Shown: positions 7,995 to 15,548 of the stretch, one piece after another
Position numbering within the stretch: position 1 is the stretch's first letter
Layout: each line of letters starts with the position of its first letter
Position numbers and translations under genes: made by a program
Notes under the pieces: generated by a model
Seen by the model: the letters and a program-made list of their open reading frames with translations, nothing else
Databases searched by the model: none
What the model was told of the DNA's origin: nothing
NCBI RefSeq assembly: GCF_002938425.1
Contig: NZ_POQU01000036.1
Coordinates: 1-35,011, forward strand
Reading direction: 5' to 3'
Source: Blastococcus atacamensis
GTDB lineage: Bacteria; Actinomycetota; Actinomycetes; Mycobacteriales; Geodermatophilaceae
Length of the DNA: 35,011 bases

Positions 7995-9110
7995 TCACCG
8001 CAGGCTCCGCGCCGCTGCGGTCAGCGCACGGGGTGTGAGCCGGCCGTCGGCCAGTCCGAGCGCGACGACGTCGTCGAACACCCGCTGGTCGCGCCCGGCG
8101 CCCCGGAGGACGGCGTCCATGAGCAGCGGCCACCGGCTGAGCCGGGACGCCGTCGACGAGTGGCGCAGGTGCCGGCCGAGCCGCCCGGTCAGCGCCTTCC
8201 GGTAGGCGGCTCCGGCGTCGGCGCCGCCGCCCGCAGCCTGCCCGGCCAGGGCCCCGGACAGCACCGCGTAGAAGATGCCCTCGCCGGTCAGCGGATTGAT
8301 CAGTGACGCGGCGTCGCCGGCCAGCAGCACCCGTCCGTCGGGCTGCCGGGGGCGGCCGGTGCTCAGCGGGAGGCGGTGCGCGCGCAGCTGCTCCGGCTCG
8401 ATGCCGGGGAGCAGCCGGTGCAGGCCCTCGAGCAGGCCGGCGCGCGTGGCCCCGCCCGACACCAGCTCGCCGTAGCCGACGTTGGCCCGCCCGTCGCCCA
8501 GCGGGAAGGACCAGGCGTAGGCCGGCCAGCGCTGCTCGGTCGTGGTGATGACCTGCACGCCCCGCTGCCCGGCCGGCTCGGGGGCGTACCCGCGGATCGC
8601 GACGGCGAGCTGGTCGGCCCGGTTGCGCCCCACGCCGAGCGCCCGGCGGACCACCGACTCCGCCCCGTCGGCGCCCACCAGCACGCCTGCGGTCAGCGCG
8701 CCGTCGATCTCCACGGCGTCGGGCCGCACGATCACGGTGCGGACGACGTGCCGGCGCAGCTCGGCGCCGGCGTCCTGCGCCGCCGCGATCAGCCGGGCGT
8801 CGAGGACGGCGCGTGGCACGACGTAGGAGGGCCGGGAGGTGGCCCGCTCGACGGTGCTGCCGCGGGGCGAGCGCATCCGCAGGCGCGGAACCGCGGGATA
8901 CCCAGCGGTGACCGCGGTGGGATCCAGGCCCAGGCCTGCCAGGACGTCCAGCCCCTCGGGGGCGATGCCGTCGCCGCACACCTTGTCGCGCGGGAAGTCG
9001 GCGCGGTCGAGCACCAGCACCCGGGCCGAGGGGTCGGCGCGGCGGGCGGCCAGCGCGCACGCGGCCCCGGCCGGGCCACCTCCGACGACGACGACGTCCC
9101 AGTGCTCCAC
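7995..9110 (-). CDS. Geranylgeranyl reductase family flavoprotein (MenJ-like)
   Basis: The 371-residue FAD enzyme starts at GTG 9110. It carries VVVGGGPAGAACA (FAD Rossmann loop), FPRDKVCGDGIAPEG (family-specific flavin contact) and LLAGDAASLINPLTGEGI (second FAD motif), the three marks of the geranylgeranyl reductase family. Such enzymes saturate isoprenoid double bonds; the mycobacterial member MenJ reduces the menaquinone side chain. A menaquinone role fits menB 3.6 kb away but is inference. A -10 element 7 nt upstream suggests its own leaderless promoter. It ends 7 nt from the convergent GGDEF gene. Confidence 0.85.
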   Translation of the reverse strand: MEHWDVVVVGGGPAGAACALAARRADPSARVLVLDRADFPRDKVCGDGIAPEGLDVLAGLGLDPTAVTAGYPAVPRLRMRSPRGSTVERATSRPSYVVPRAVLDARLIAAAQDAGAELRRHVVRTVIVRPDAVEIDGALTAGVLVGADGAESVVRRALGVGRNRADQLAVAIRGYAPEPAGQRGVQVITTTEQRWPAYAWSFPLGDGRANVGYGELVSGGATRAGLLEGLHRLLPGIEPEQLRAHRLPLSTGRPRQPDGRVLLAGDAASLINPLTGEGIFYAVLSGALAGQAAGGGADAGAAYRKALTGRLGRHLRHSSTASRLSRWPLLMDAVLRGAGRDQRVFDDVVALGLADGRLTPRALTAAARSLR

Positions 9111-9117
9111 GACGGGA

Positions 9118-9123
9118 ACGCTA
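9118..9123 (-). promoter_or_regulatory. Candidate leaderless -10 element (TAGCGT)
   Basis: On the minus strand TAGCGT fits TANNNT and ends 7 nt before the GTG of the reductase, so transcription would start at or next to the start codon. No matching -35 is evident. It is one of six such placements in the window. Confidence 0.4.
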
Positions 9124-9137
9124 GGCAGGCGCAGCGA

Positions 9138-10073
9138 TCACTGCCCGACGGGGCGCGGCACGCCGTCCCAGTTCTGGGCCAGCAACCGGCGCCAGCTGTC
9201 CAGGTCGTGCGCGGCGGGCTCGGTCGTGCCGATCCAGTCGAGCAGCACGTCGCAGAACCGGCCGGGCTCGTCGAGGTGCGGCCAGTGGCCCGCGCCCTCG
9301 AACACCTCGACCCGGGCGCTCGGCACGAGCGACCGCACGGCCTCGGCGTGCTGCGCGGGCACGATCGGGTCGCGGTCACCCCAGATCACGAGCATCGGCA
9401 CGGAGTCGGCGAGGTAGAGCCGGTCCAGCGCCGTGACCGCCTGGCCCTTGGCGTCCACCACACCGCGCAGCGTGCGCAGGAAGGCCCGCCGCGCCTCGAC
9501 GTCCTTGAGTGCCAGCAGCGCGTCGACCGCCTGGGCCAGGTCGCCGACCCGCCGCCAGCCCGTCACGCGCCCGACCTTCTCGACCGCCTGCAGCCCGGTG
9601 CGCAGCGGTCCGGACACCTGGGCCAGCGCGGTCACGACGACCTCGGCGCCGGGCAGGGTGGCCGCCCGCAGGCCCGCCGAGAGCTCCGGGCCCAGGCCGC
9701 CGCTGCCCACGAGCGCCAGCCGCTGGCAGCGCTCCGGGAACTGGTAGGCGAACTGCAGGGCGATGCCGCCGCCGAGGGAGTGGCCCACGACGGTCGCCTG
9801 CTCGACGTCGAGGATCGAGAGCAGGTCGCGCATGCCGTTGGCGTAGGCCGCGAGCGAGTAGTCGCCCCGGGGCTTGTCGGAGTCCCCGTGCCCGAGGAGG
9901 TCCGGCGCGATGACGGTGTGGGTCGCGGCGAGCCGGTCGATGACCTTGGCCCAGGTCCGGCAGTTGTTCCCGATGCCGTGCAGGAGGAGGAGCGCCGGGC
10001 CGTCGCCCGCCCGGACGAAGGCGCGCTTGTGCCCGTGGACCACTCGGCTGTCGGCGACCTGGCGGGTTGGCAT
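9138..10073 (-). CDS. Alpha/beta-fold hydrolase
   Basis: The 311-residue protein has the complete alpha/beta hydrolase set. LLLHGIGNN is the oxyanion loop, PDLLGHGDSDKP follows the second strand, VGHSLGGG contains the nucleophile Ser, WGDRDPIVP carries the acid and GAGHWPHLDEP the catalytic His. No signal peptide is present, so it is cytoplasmic. It belongs to the epoxide hydrolase/esterase-like class; the substrate is unknown. It lies 27 nt upstream of the flavin reductase on the same strand and 53 nt downstream of the LOG gene. Confidence 0.85.
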   Translation of the reverse strand: MPTRQVADSRVVHGHKRAFVRAGDGPALLLLHGIGNNCRTWAKVIDRLAATHTVIAPDLLGHGDSDKPRGDYSLAAYANGMRDLLSILDVEQATVVGHSLGGGIALQFAYQFPERCQRLALVGSGGLGPELSAGLRAATLPGAEVVVTALAQVSGPLRTGLQAVEKVGRVTGWRRVGDLAQAVDALLALKDVEARRAFLRTLRGVVDAKGQAVTALDRLYLADSVPMLVIWGDRDPIVPAQHAEAVRSLVPSARVEVFEGAGHWPHLDEPGRFCDVLLDWIGTTEPAAHDLDSWRRLLAQNWDGVPRPVGQ

Positions 10074-10126
10074 GAACCCCAGTCCACCACGTTTCGTGTT
10101 GCTGCGGGGTTACGTCTATCCCCGCG

Positions 10127-10699
10127 TCAGGACGACGGCGGCGTCTGCCACTTCCGCGGCGGGTGCTCGTAGCCCTCGACGAAGGCCAGCAGTCCGGCCG
10201 CGTCGTGCACCACGCCGAGCGCGTCGAGCCGTCGGGCGTCGAGGTAACCGTCGTCGACCATCCGGCGGAGCTGGGTGAGCAGCGGCTGCCAGAAGCCGTC
10301 GACGTCCAGCAAGGCCGTGGGCTTCGCGTGCAGGCCGAGCATCCCCCAGGTCCAGGCCTCGAAGAGCTCCTCGAGCGTGCCGGCGGCGCCGGGCAGGGCC
10401 ACGAAGGCGTCGGACAGCTCGGCCATCCGCGCCTTGCGCTCGTGCATGGTCTGCACGACATCGAGGCGGGGCAGCCGCGGGTGCGCGACCTCGTCGTCGA
10501 CCAGGTGCTGCGGCATGACCCCGATGACCTCGCCGCCGGCGGCCAGCGCGGCGTCGGCGACGACGCCCATCATCCCGACGTGCCCGCCGCCGTAGACGAT
10601 GCCGACGCCGGCCTCGGCCAGCCCGGTCGCGAAGGCGGCCGCAGCGTCGGCCTGCGCGGCCGGGCCGGAGTGGGAACCGGTGAAGACGGCGATCCGCAC
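10127..10699 (-). CDS. LOG/TIGR00730-family Rossmann-fold protein
   Basis: The 190-residue product, read from GTG 10699, begins IAVFTGS and contains YGGGHVGMMG and GVMP, all standard for the LOG family (nucleoside monophosphate phosphoribohydrolases, called cytokinin-activating in plants). The signature PGGxGTxxE is altered to PGAAGTLEE, changing the second Gly to Ala. The acidic residues are kept, so activity is possible. It starts 2 nt after the MaoC stop, so the two are co-translated. I chose the GTG because it gives the normal family N terminus; the open frame runs much further upstream only because of GC bias. Confidence 0.8.
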   Translation of the reverse strand: MRIAVFTGSHSGPAAQADAAAAFATGLAEAGVGIVYGGGHVGMMGVVADAALAAGGEVIGVMPQHLVDDEVAHPRLPRLDVVQTMHERKARMAELSDAFVALPGAAGTLEELFEAWTWGMLGLHAKPTALLDVDGFWQPLLTQLRRMVDDGYLDARRLDALGVVHDAAGLLAFVEGYEHPPRKWQTPPSS

Positions 10700-10701
10700 T
10701 C

Positions 10702-11160
10702 TCAGCCGCCGTAGTAGCGGTAGACCGGCTCGGCGATGCAGACCGGCTTGTCGCCGCCCTCGCGCTCGATGACGCACGAGAAGGTCAGCTGCTTGCCGCC
10801 GGTGATCTCCTCGACGCCGGTCAGCGTCGCGGTGAGCCGCACCCTGGAGCCCACCGGCACGGGGGAGGGGAAGCGCACCTTGTTCAAGCCGTAGTTCACG
10901 CCCATGACGGTGTCGGTGACCAGGAGGACCTGGCCGAACAGCGGGACCAGCAGCGACAGGGTCAGGTAGCCGTGGGCGATGGGGCCGCCGAAGGGGCTCT
11001 CCTTCGTGGCGCGCTCGACGTCGATGTGGATCCACTGGTGGTCGCCGGTGGCGTCGGCGAAGAGGTTCACGTGCTCCTGCGTGACGTCGTACCAGTCGCT
11101 GGTGCCGAGCTCGGTGCCGATCAGCCCGTTCAGCTCCGCCATGGTCGTCGTGGTGCTCAC
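10702..11160 (-). CDS. MaoC-family hot-dog dehydratase
   Basis: The 152-residue single hot-dog protein has DATGDHQWIHID (hydratase motif: catalytic Asp and His), FGGPIAHGYLTLSL and NKVRFPSPVPVGSRVR, all typical of MaoC-like (R)-enoyl-CoA hydratases. The GTG start at 11160 is preceded by GGAAGG about 10 nt upstream. It is the first gene of the minus-strand group and faces the NUDIX gene divergently across a region with a long inverted repeat. Role: fatty-acyl-CoA hydration; exact substrate unknown. Confidence 0.87.
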   Translation of the reverse strand: MSTTTTMAELNGLIGTELGTSDWYDVTQEHVNLFADATGDHQWIHIDVERATKESPFGGPIAHGYLTLSLLVPLFGQVLLVTDTVMGVNYGLNKVRFPSPVPVGSRVRLTATLTGVEEITGGKQLTFSCVIEREGGDKPVCIAEPVYRYYGG

Positions 11161-11208
11161 GTCGTCGTGTCCTTCCCAGGAGCCTGCGATGTCTTCCGCG
11201 AACAGTCT

Positions 11209-11236
11209 CCCTCTGCCCCATATGTGGGGCAGAGGG
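11209..11236. repeat. 28-bp inverted repeat between divergent MaoC and NUDIX genes
   Basis: The 12-base arms CCCTCTGCCCCA and TGGGGCAGAGGG match perfectly around TATG. It lies 49 nt upstream of the MaoC start and 65 nt upstream of the NUDIX start, so a shared operator is as likely as a transcript hairpin. Confidence 0.7.
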
Positions 11237-11301
11237 GGAGCGTGCGCAGAACACCATGCCGGGCCGGGCGCAGCGGCGCGCGACCGGGTTCACTGGGCGG
11301 C

Positions 11302-11793
11302 GTGCTGAGCCCGACCGACGGCTGGACCGTGTGCGCCGCGGGGCACCGCCACTGGGGCCTGGCGGGCGCGGCCGGGCTGCTGATCCACCGGGACGGCGGC
11401 GAGGGGCCCGAGCTGCTCCTGCAGCACCGCGCGCGGTGGTCGCACCACGGCGGCACGTGGGGAACGCCGGGTGGCGCACTGCACGCCGGCGAGGCGCCGA
11501 CGACCGGGGCGCTGCGCGAGGCGGGCGAGGAGCTCGGGCTGACTGCGGCCGACCTCGTGCTGGGCGCGCAGTCGGTCGACGACCACGGTGGATGGGCCTA
11601 CACGACCGTGCTGGCCACGCCCGCGCGCCCGTTCGAGGCCTCCGACCTGCGGCTGGACGGCGAGAGCGACGGCGTCGCCTGGGTACCCAGAGCGCGGCTG
11701 GGCGAGGTGGAGCTGCACCCCGGGCTGGCCGCATCGCTGGGACGCCTGTGGTTGCTGATGCGTCCGCGGAGCCCAGGCATGGATGGGTGCTGA
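11302..11793 (+). CDS. NUDIX hydrolase
   Basis: The 163-residue product from GTG 11302 contains a complete Nudix box: GGALHAGE followed by REAGEELGL (G-x5-E-x7-REUXEEXGU), which binds Mg and cleaves nucleoside diphosphate-linked substrates. The domain fills the protein, so it is a single-domain housecleaning-type enzyme. The substrate is not deducible. Longer upstream extensions are open only through GC bias and would cross the inverted repeat. A terminator hairpin overlaps the stop codon. Confidence 0.85.
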   Translation: MLSPTDGWTVCAAGHRHWGLAGAAGLLIHRDGGEGPELLLQHRARWSHHGGTWGTPGGALHAGEAPTTGALREAGEELGLTAADLVLGAQSVDDHGGWAYTTVLATPARPFEASDLRLDGESDGVAWVPRARLGEVELHPGLAASLGRLWLLMRPRSPGMDGC

Positions 11794-11807
11794 GGGGGGC
11801 ACCCATC
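11782..11807 (+). terminator. Terminator hairpin overlapping the NUDIX stop
   Basis: The perfect arms GATGGGTGC and GCACCCATC enclose an 8-nt loop that begins with the TGA stop codon. No U tract follows. Confidence 0.6.
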
Positions 11808-11868
11808 GTCCGATGCCCCGGCCCGATGGACGGGGGAGCACCACCGCACCGCCACGAAGGAGCCGGTC

Positions 11869-12648
11869 CTGTCCCGCCACGCCGCCGCCCCCACCGGACG
11901 CCACGGTTCCACCGTCACCGGTGGCGGTCGCCACGAGCGTCGTCCCCGTCGGGCCGGGTTGCTCCTGGCCATCGCCCTGCTCTGCGCCGGCTTGGTCATC
12001 GCCGTCCCGGTGACCCTGATGCTCATCGGCGGCGGTTCCGACAGTGACGGCAGCGGCTCCTCGCGCGACTCCGAGGGGGTCTTCGAGGGCAACGGTGCGA
12101 CGCCTCCCGGCGGCCCCGCTGGGATCACCACGGAGGCCTCGCGCACCCCGCCCGCCGGTGACACGCCGCTCGCTCCCGCCGGCGACGCCCAGCCCGGCTC
12201 CGACGCGGCCGCGGGTGCCGCGGGAGCCGGCGGTTCCTCGTCCGGCGTTTCCTCGTCCGGCGGCGCCTCGACCGGCGGCGCCTCGACCGGCGGCGGCTCC
12301 GCGGGCGGCGGAAGCCCCGGTGGTGGCGCCAGTCCCGCGGGGGGCGGCGGTGGCACGTCGCCGGGGTCGGGCGGCAGCGGCTGGAGCGCCGGTGGGCAGG
12401 CGGCCCCCGCGCCGACTCCCGCACCTAAGTCGCAGCCTGCTCCTGCTCCTGCTCCTGCACCGGCCCCTGCCCCTGCTCCTGCACCGGCCCCTGCGCCGAC
12501 TGCTCCGCCCGCATCCAACAACCCGCCTGAGGACGAGGAGGAGCCCTGCCTGTGCGAGACGGTCAAGAAGACCGTGTGCTCCCTGCCCGGCGTCTCGACA
12601 CTCCTGTGCGTGGCCAAGGGGGGCTCGCTCGTCCAGGTACCGGCCTGA
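11869..12648 (+). CDS. Low-complexity membrane-anchored or exported protein with Cys-rich tail
   Basis: The same frame is closed by the NUDIX stop at 11791. Up to the hydrophobic segment there is no ATG or GTG; only TTG 11959, which would begin inside the membrane segment, and CTG 11869, which has AAGGAG 6 nt upstream. I therefore prefer CTG. The product (about 259 residues) has a basic cytoplasmic N terminus, one transmembrane or signal segment (LLLAIALLCAGLVIAVPV), a Gly/Ser/Thr/Ala-rich stretch and a Pro-Ala repeat. It ends in an acidic patch and the tail CLCETVKKTVCSLPGVSTLLC with four Cys. The Pro-Ala repeat uses CCT and GCT codons, unlike the GC-ending codons around it. Likely an envelope-spanning stalk; function unknown. 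Confidence 0.6.
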   Translation: MSRHAAAPTGRHGSTVTGGGRHERRPRRAGLLLAIALLCAGLVIAVPVTLMLIGGGSDSDGSGSSRDSEGVFEGNGATPPGGPAGITTEASRTPPAGDTPLAPAGDAQPGSDAAAGAAGAGGSSSGVSSSGGASTGGASTGGGSAGGGSPGGGASPAGGGGGTSPGSGGSGWSAGGQAAPAPTPAPKSQPAPAPAPAPAPAPAPAPAPAPTAPPASNNPPEDEEEPCLCETVKKTVCSLPGVSTLLCVAKGGSLVQVPA

Positions 12649-12671
12649 TCCGTGCGATCCCGGCTCCCGGT

Positions 12672-12677
12672 TAGGTT
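12672..12677 (+). promoter_or_regulatory. Candidate leaderless -10 element of menB (TAGGTT)
   Basis: TAGGTT matches TANNNT and ends 6 nt before the menB ATG, leaving no room for a ribosome site, so the mRNA would start at the ATG. Confidence 0.45.
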
Positions 12678-12683
12678 CGGCGC

Positions 12684-13574
12684 ATGACCGCGCGCGACGA
12701 CGTCTCCGAGATCTTCGACAGCTCCGCGTGGGCGGAGGTCGAGGGCTTCGACTTCGACGACATCACCTACCACCGTGCCGTCGACGCCGGTGTCGTGCGG
12801 ATCGCCTTCGACCGCCCGGAGGTGCGCAACGCGTTCCGCCCGCAGACCGTCGACGAGCTGATCACCGCTCTGGAGCACGCCCGGCTGTCCACCGACGTCG
12901 GCTGCGTGATCCTCACCGGCAACGGCCCGAGCCCCAAGGACGGCGGCTGGGCGTTCTGCTCCGGCGGCGACCAGCGGGTGCGCGGCAAGTACGGCTACGA
13001 GCACGACAAGGGGCGTTCCAGCGGCCGGCTGCACATCCTCGAGGCGCAGCGGCTGATCCGCTTCATGCCCAAGGTCGTGCTGTGCGTCGTCCCCGGCTGG
13101 GCCGCGGGCGGCGGGCACAGCCTGCACGTCGTCGCCGACCTCACGCTGGCCAGCGCAGAGCACGCCCGGTTCAAGCAGACCGACGCCGACGTGGGCAGCT
13201 TCGACGGGGGCTTCGGGTCGGCGTACCTGGCCCGCCAGGTGGGCCAGAAGTTCGCCCGCGAGATCTTCTTCCTGGGCGACGAGTACACCGCCGAGGACGC
13301 GCACGCGATGGGCATGGTCAACCGCGTGGTGCCGCACGCAGAGCTGGAGGCCACCGCACTGGAGTGGGGGAAGAAGATCGTCGCCAAGAGCCCCACGGCG
13401 CAGCGGATGCTCAAGTACTCGTTCAACCTGATCGACGACGGCCTGGTCGGCCAGCAGCTCTTCGCCGGCGAGACCACCCGGCTGGCCTACATGGCCGAGG
13501 AGGCCGTCGAGGGCCGCGATGCGTTCCTGGAGAAGCGGGACCCGGACTTCAGCCAGTTCCCCTGGCACGTGTGA
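12684..13574 (+). CDS. menB: 1,4-dihydroxy-2-naphthoyl-CoA synthase
   Basis: The 296-residue crotonase-fold protein matches MenB in length and motifs. FDRPEVRNAFRP is the N-terminal acyl-CoA contact, GGWAFCSGGDQRVRG is the MenB-specific loop and first oxyanion site, VPGWAAGGGHSL carries the second oxyanion Gly, DADVGSFDGGFGSAYL holds the catalytic Asp and Ser-containing loop, and the protein ends DFSQFPWHV. It closes the second ring of menaquinone by Dieckmann condensation of o-succinylbenzoyl-CoA in the cytoplasm. No other men genes are in the window, apart from a possible MenJ-like reductase. Confidence 0.95.
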   Translation: MTARDDVSEIFDSSAWAEVEGFDFDDITYHRAVDAGVVRIAFDRPEVRNAFRPQTVDELITALEHARLSTDVGCVILTGNGPSPKDGGWAFCSGGDQRVRGKYGYEHDKGRSSGRLHILEAQRLIRFMPKVVLCVVPGWAAGGGHSLHVVADLTLASAEHARFKQTDADVGSFDGGFGSAYLARQVGQKFAREIFFLGDEYTAEDAHAMGMVNRVVPHAELEATALEWGKKIVAKSPTAQRMLKYSFNLIDDGLVGQQLFAGETTRLAYMAEEAVEGRDAFLEKRDPDFSQFPWHV

Positions 13575-13632
13575 GCCGGCCGATCCCCGGGGACCTTCCT
13601 GCACGGGAACCCCTGAGGAGATGGAGGACGCC

Positions 13633-13965
13633 GTGATCGTCGAGATCGTGACGGGCTCGGACGAGCGCCCCGAGGCGCGTGTGGTCGACGTCGACGACCT
13701 CGCCCGCCTGCACCTGGCGCTGGGCGTGGTCACCGACGAGGAGGCCGGCCAGGCGCTGGAGCGCGCGGGTCTCGGGCGGCTGCAGGACGCCGACACCGCC
13801 GTCCTCGACGTCGCCGCGCTGCGGGCTGCCGCCGAGCCGCGGGCGACGGCGTCGGACTGGGTGTCCCGGTGGGACGCGATGATCGCCTCGGCGCGCGCCC
13901 AGGGCTGGCTGTCCGCGGACGGAGCAGGGGTGCAGGTGCACGTGGAGAGCGCCGCCGGAGCCTGA
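13633..13965 (+). CDS. Small conserved-type hypothetical protein
   Basis: I do not recognise the family. GTG at 13633 is preferred because GGAGG (13623-13627) lies 5 nt upstream; ATG at 13621 has its purine tract directly abutting it. The product is about 110 residues, acidic and without a signal peptide. It starts IVEIVTGSDERPEARVVDVDDLARLH and contains a helical segment with a conserved-looking Trp pair (SDWVSRWDAMI). It follows menB by 58 nt on the same strand and could share its transcript. Confidence 0.55.
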   Translation: MIVEIVTGSDERPEARVVDVDDLARLHLALGVVTDEEAGQALERAGLGRLQDADTAVLDVAALRAAAEPRATASDWVSRWDAMIASARAQGWLSADGAGVQVHVESAAGA

Positions 13966-13980
13966 CCAGCGAATTGGTCA
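13963..13980. promoter_or_regulatory. Candidate TetR operator (TGACCA-6-TGGTCA)
   Basis: A perfect 6-bp inverted repeat with a 6-bp spacer lies 88 bp before the TetR gene and upstream of a weak promoter. Its symmetry suits a homodimeric regulator, perhaps autoregulation. The left arm overlaps the stop of the preceding gene. Confidence 0.4.
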
Positions 13981-14001
13981 CGGGATCTGCGCGCGAGATC
14001 G

Positions 14002-14030
14002 TTGTGGTCGCTCCATCCAGCGGCCACTAT
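14002..14030 (+). promoter_or_regulatory. Weak promoter TTGTGG-17-CACTAT
   Basis: A TTG-containing -35 and a CACTAT -10 with exactly 17 bp between them precede the TetR gene. Each hexamer matches only half of its consensus, so this is tentative. The predicted transcript would begin just before an ATG at 14043 that opens a 9-codon frame ending on the TetR start. Confidence 0.3.
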
Positions 14031-14068
14031 GTCCGGGTGCAGATGACCATCCGTGGCGGAGCCGCGTC

Positions 14069-14659
14069 GTGACCGGTTCTCCCGGCCGGCCGCTGAGCTC
14101 CGAGCTGTCGGAACAGTTGCTCGCCGTGGCCGTCGACATCCTGGCCGACGAGGGGTGGGGCCGGCTCAACAGCGACCGGATCGCCGCCCGCGCCCGCGCG
14201 GGGAAGGCGGGCATCTACCGCCGCTGGCCGACGATGGCCGCCCTCGCCCGCGCTGCCGTCGGCCGGTTCCGCCTGGTCGAGGTCCCCGAGGACCGCGGTT
14301 CGCTGCGTGCGGACCTGCTGGGTCTGCTGGAGCGCTGGACGCAGCCGCTGGACCGCGAGGAGCGCGCGGTCGCCAGCCTGGTGGGGGCCGCCTGCCACGA
14401 CGAGGAGCTGCGGGCCGGGCTCGACGACGCGCTGGTGCGCCCGCTCGGGAACGCCGTGCGCGAGCTCACCGCCCGCGCCGCCGACCGGGGCGAGGCCGTC
14501 CGCCCGGAGCGGCAACGCCTCCTCGCCACCGTGCTCGAGGCGTTCTGGTGGCAGCGGTACCGGCTCGCCGAGCCGTTGACGCCGGACGATCTCGCCTTCG
14601 TCGTCGACGAGGTGCTCACGCCGCTGCTGCGCGGGGTCGGGGAGCCGGTCGCGGCCTGA
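14069..14659 (+). CDS. TetR/AcrR-family transcriptional regulator
   Basis: The 196-residue protein has an N-terminal TetR DNA-binding domain (about residues 12-60) with ILADEGWGRLNSDRIAARA and the recognition helix region GKAGIYRRWPTM. A helical ligand-binding C-terminal domain follows. The IYRRWPTK-type helix is the common TetR_C_33-like arrangement. GTG 14069 overlaps the stop of a possible 9-codon leader ORF (14043-14072), which could couple its translation. It probably represses itself through the nearby inverted repeat; the ligand is unknown. Confidence 0.85.
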   Translation: MTGSPGRPLSSELSEQLLAVAVDILADEGWGRLNSDRIAARARAGKAGIYRRWPTMAALARAAVGRFRLVEVPEDRGSLRADLLGLLERWTQPLDREERAVASLVGAACHDEELRAGLDDALVRPLGNAVRELTARAADRGEAVRPERQRLLATVLEAFWWQRYRLAEPLTPDDLAFVVDEVLTPLLRGVGEPVAA

Positions 14660-14673
14660 GGGCCGTCGGTCGG

Positions 14674-15390
14674 TCAGCCGGCGCGCGGAGGGAAGCGGTT
14701 CGCCGGCGGCAGCGTCACGTCGCCGACCCGCTCCCGCACCTCGGGGAGGGTCGCCATGACCCCGTCGAACAGCCGCTCGGCCAGCAGTCCCAGCTTCTCG
14801 GCGACCTCGTGCGGGCAGGCGCCCTCGTGGACCCGGGTCCGCTGGCCGACGATGAGGGCGCGCACCGCGGCCGGCCAGGTCGCGGCGGTCAGCGTCGCCG
14901 CGGTCGCGGGGTCGGGCGGAACCGGCCCGTCACCGGGACGGACGTCGGTGGTCCACGCCTCGTGCAGGGCGTCGGACAGCAGCCGCTCGCACTCGTGGAC
15001 GAGTTCGCGCTCGCGGGCCAGCAGCGCCGCCGAGGTCTCGATGGTGCGGAGGTAGGTGCGCGACTCGGCCGCGGCCAGGGCGCCGAACCGGCCACGGATG
15101 AGCGCGACGAGGTAGTCGCGGAGAGCGTTCAGGGGCGGAACCCCGGAGGCGCGGTCGCGCACGGCCTCGGCCGCCCCGTGCACCCACGGCGCGCGGCCGT
15201 CGAAGAAGAGCTCCTCCTTGGTGGAGAAGTGGTTGAACACCGTCTGCACCGCGACGCCCGACTGCCGGGCGATGTCGGCGATCGTGACGGCGTCGAAGCC
15301 GCGGTCGGCGAACATGTGGTGGGCGACGCGGCGCACGTGCGCCCGGGTCTGCGCCTTCTTCTGCGCTCGTCGTTCGTTGATGTCACCCAC
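14674..15390 (-). CDS. TetR-family regulator divergent from alcohol dehydrogenase
   Basis: The 238-residue protein has a TetR helix-turn-helix at residues 8-57 (MFADRGFDAVTIADIARQSGVAVQTVFNHF, quoted here only as a region: key residues G29, T34, Q43, V48, F51). A longer ligand domain follows. It is transcribed away from the alcohol dehydrogenase with 158 bp between starts, the classic layout for a repressor of its neighbour. A -10 element TATGCT sits 6 nt before the GTG start, implying a leaderless transcript. A palindrome in the shared gap is the candidate binding site. Confidence 0.85.
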   Translation of the reverse strand: MGDINERRAQKKAQTRAHVRRVAHHMFADRGFDAVTIADIARQSGVAVQTVFNHFSTKEELFFDGRAPWVHGAAEAVRDRASGVPPLNALRDYLVALIRGRFGALAAAESRTYLRTIETSAALLARERELVHECERLLSDALHEAWTTDVRPGDGPVPPDPATAATLTAATWPAAVRALIVGQRTRVHEGACPHEVAEKLGLLAERLFDGVMATLPEVRERVGDVTLPPANRFPPRAG

Positions 15391-15396
15391 CGTACG

Positions 15397-15402
15397 AGCA
15401 TA
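15397..15402 (-). promoter_or_regulatory. Candidate leaderless -10 element of the TetR gene (TATGCT)
   Basis: TATGCT on the minus strand ends 6 nt before the GTG start, a placement that makes the transcript begin at the start codon. Confidence 0.45.
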
Positions 15403-15427
15403 GGCACGCTCAGTTCTTGCCCGCCAC

Positions 15428-15443
15428 CCGACTGGCCGGTCGG
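15428..15443. promoter_or_regulatory. Candidate operator palindrome in the TetR-ADH gap
   Basis: CCGACTGGCCGGTCGG is a 16-bp palindrome with a single mismatched pair. It lies 38 bp from the TetR start and 106 bp from the dehydrogenase start, where a TetR dimer could control both directions. Confidence 0.45.
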
Positions 15444-15548
15444 TATGTCGCCGCCGGGGGCCGCTGCGGCTGCTCGCCGCTGACCAGGCACCATGGCGCC
15501 GGTCGGCGCCCGAGAGGTCCGGCCGACCCGACCCCGAGGAGGACCCCG

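Noticed and set aside
12430-12510. Pro-Ala (CCTGCT-type) repeat as a CRISPR or regulatory tandem repeat
   Set aside because: It is in frame within a coding low-complexity stalk, with no spacers.
14043-14072. Nine-codon leader peptide before the TetR gene
   Set aside because: It could couple translation, but there is no good ribosome site and such short frames are common by chance.
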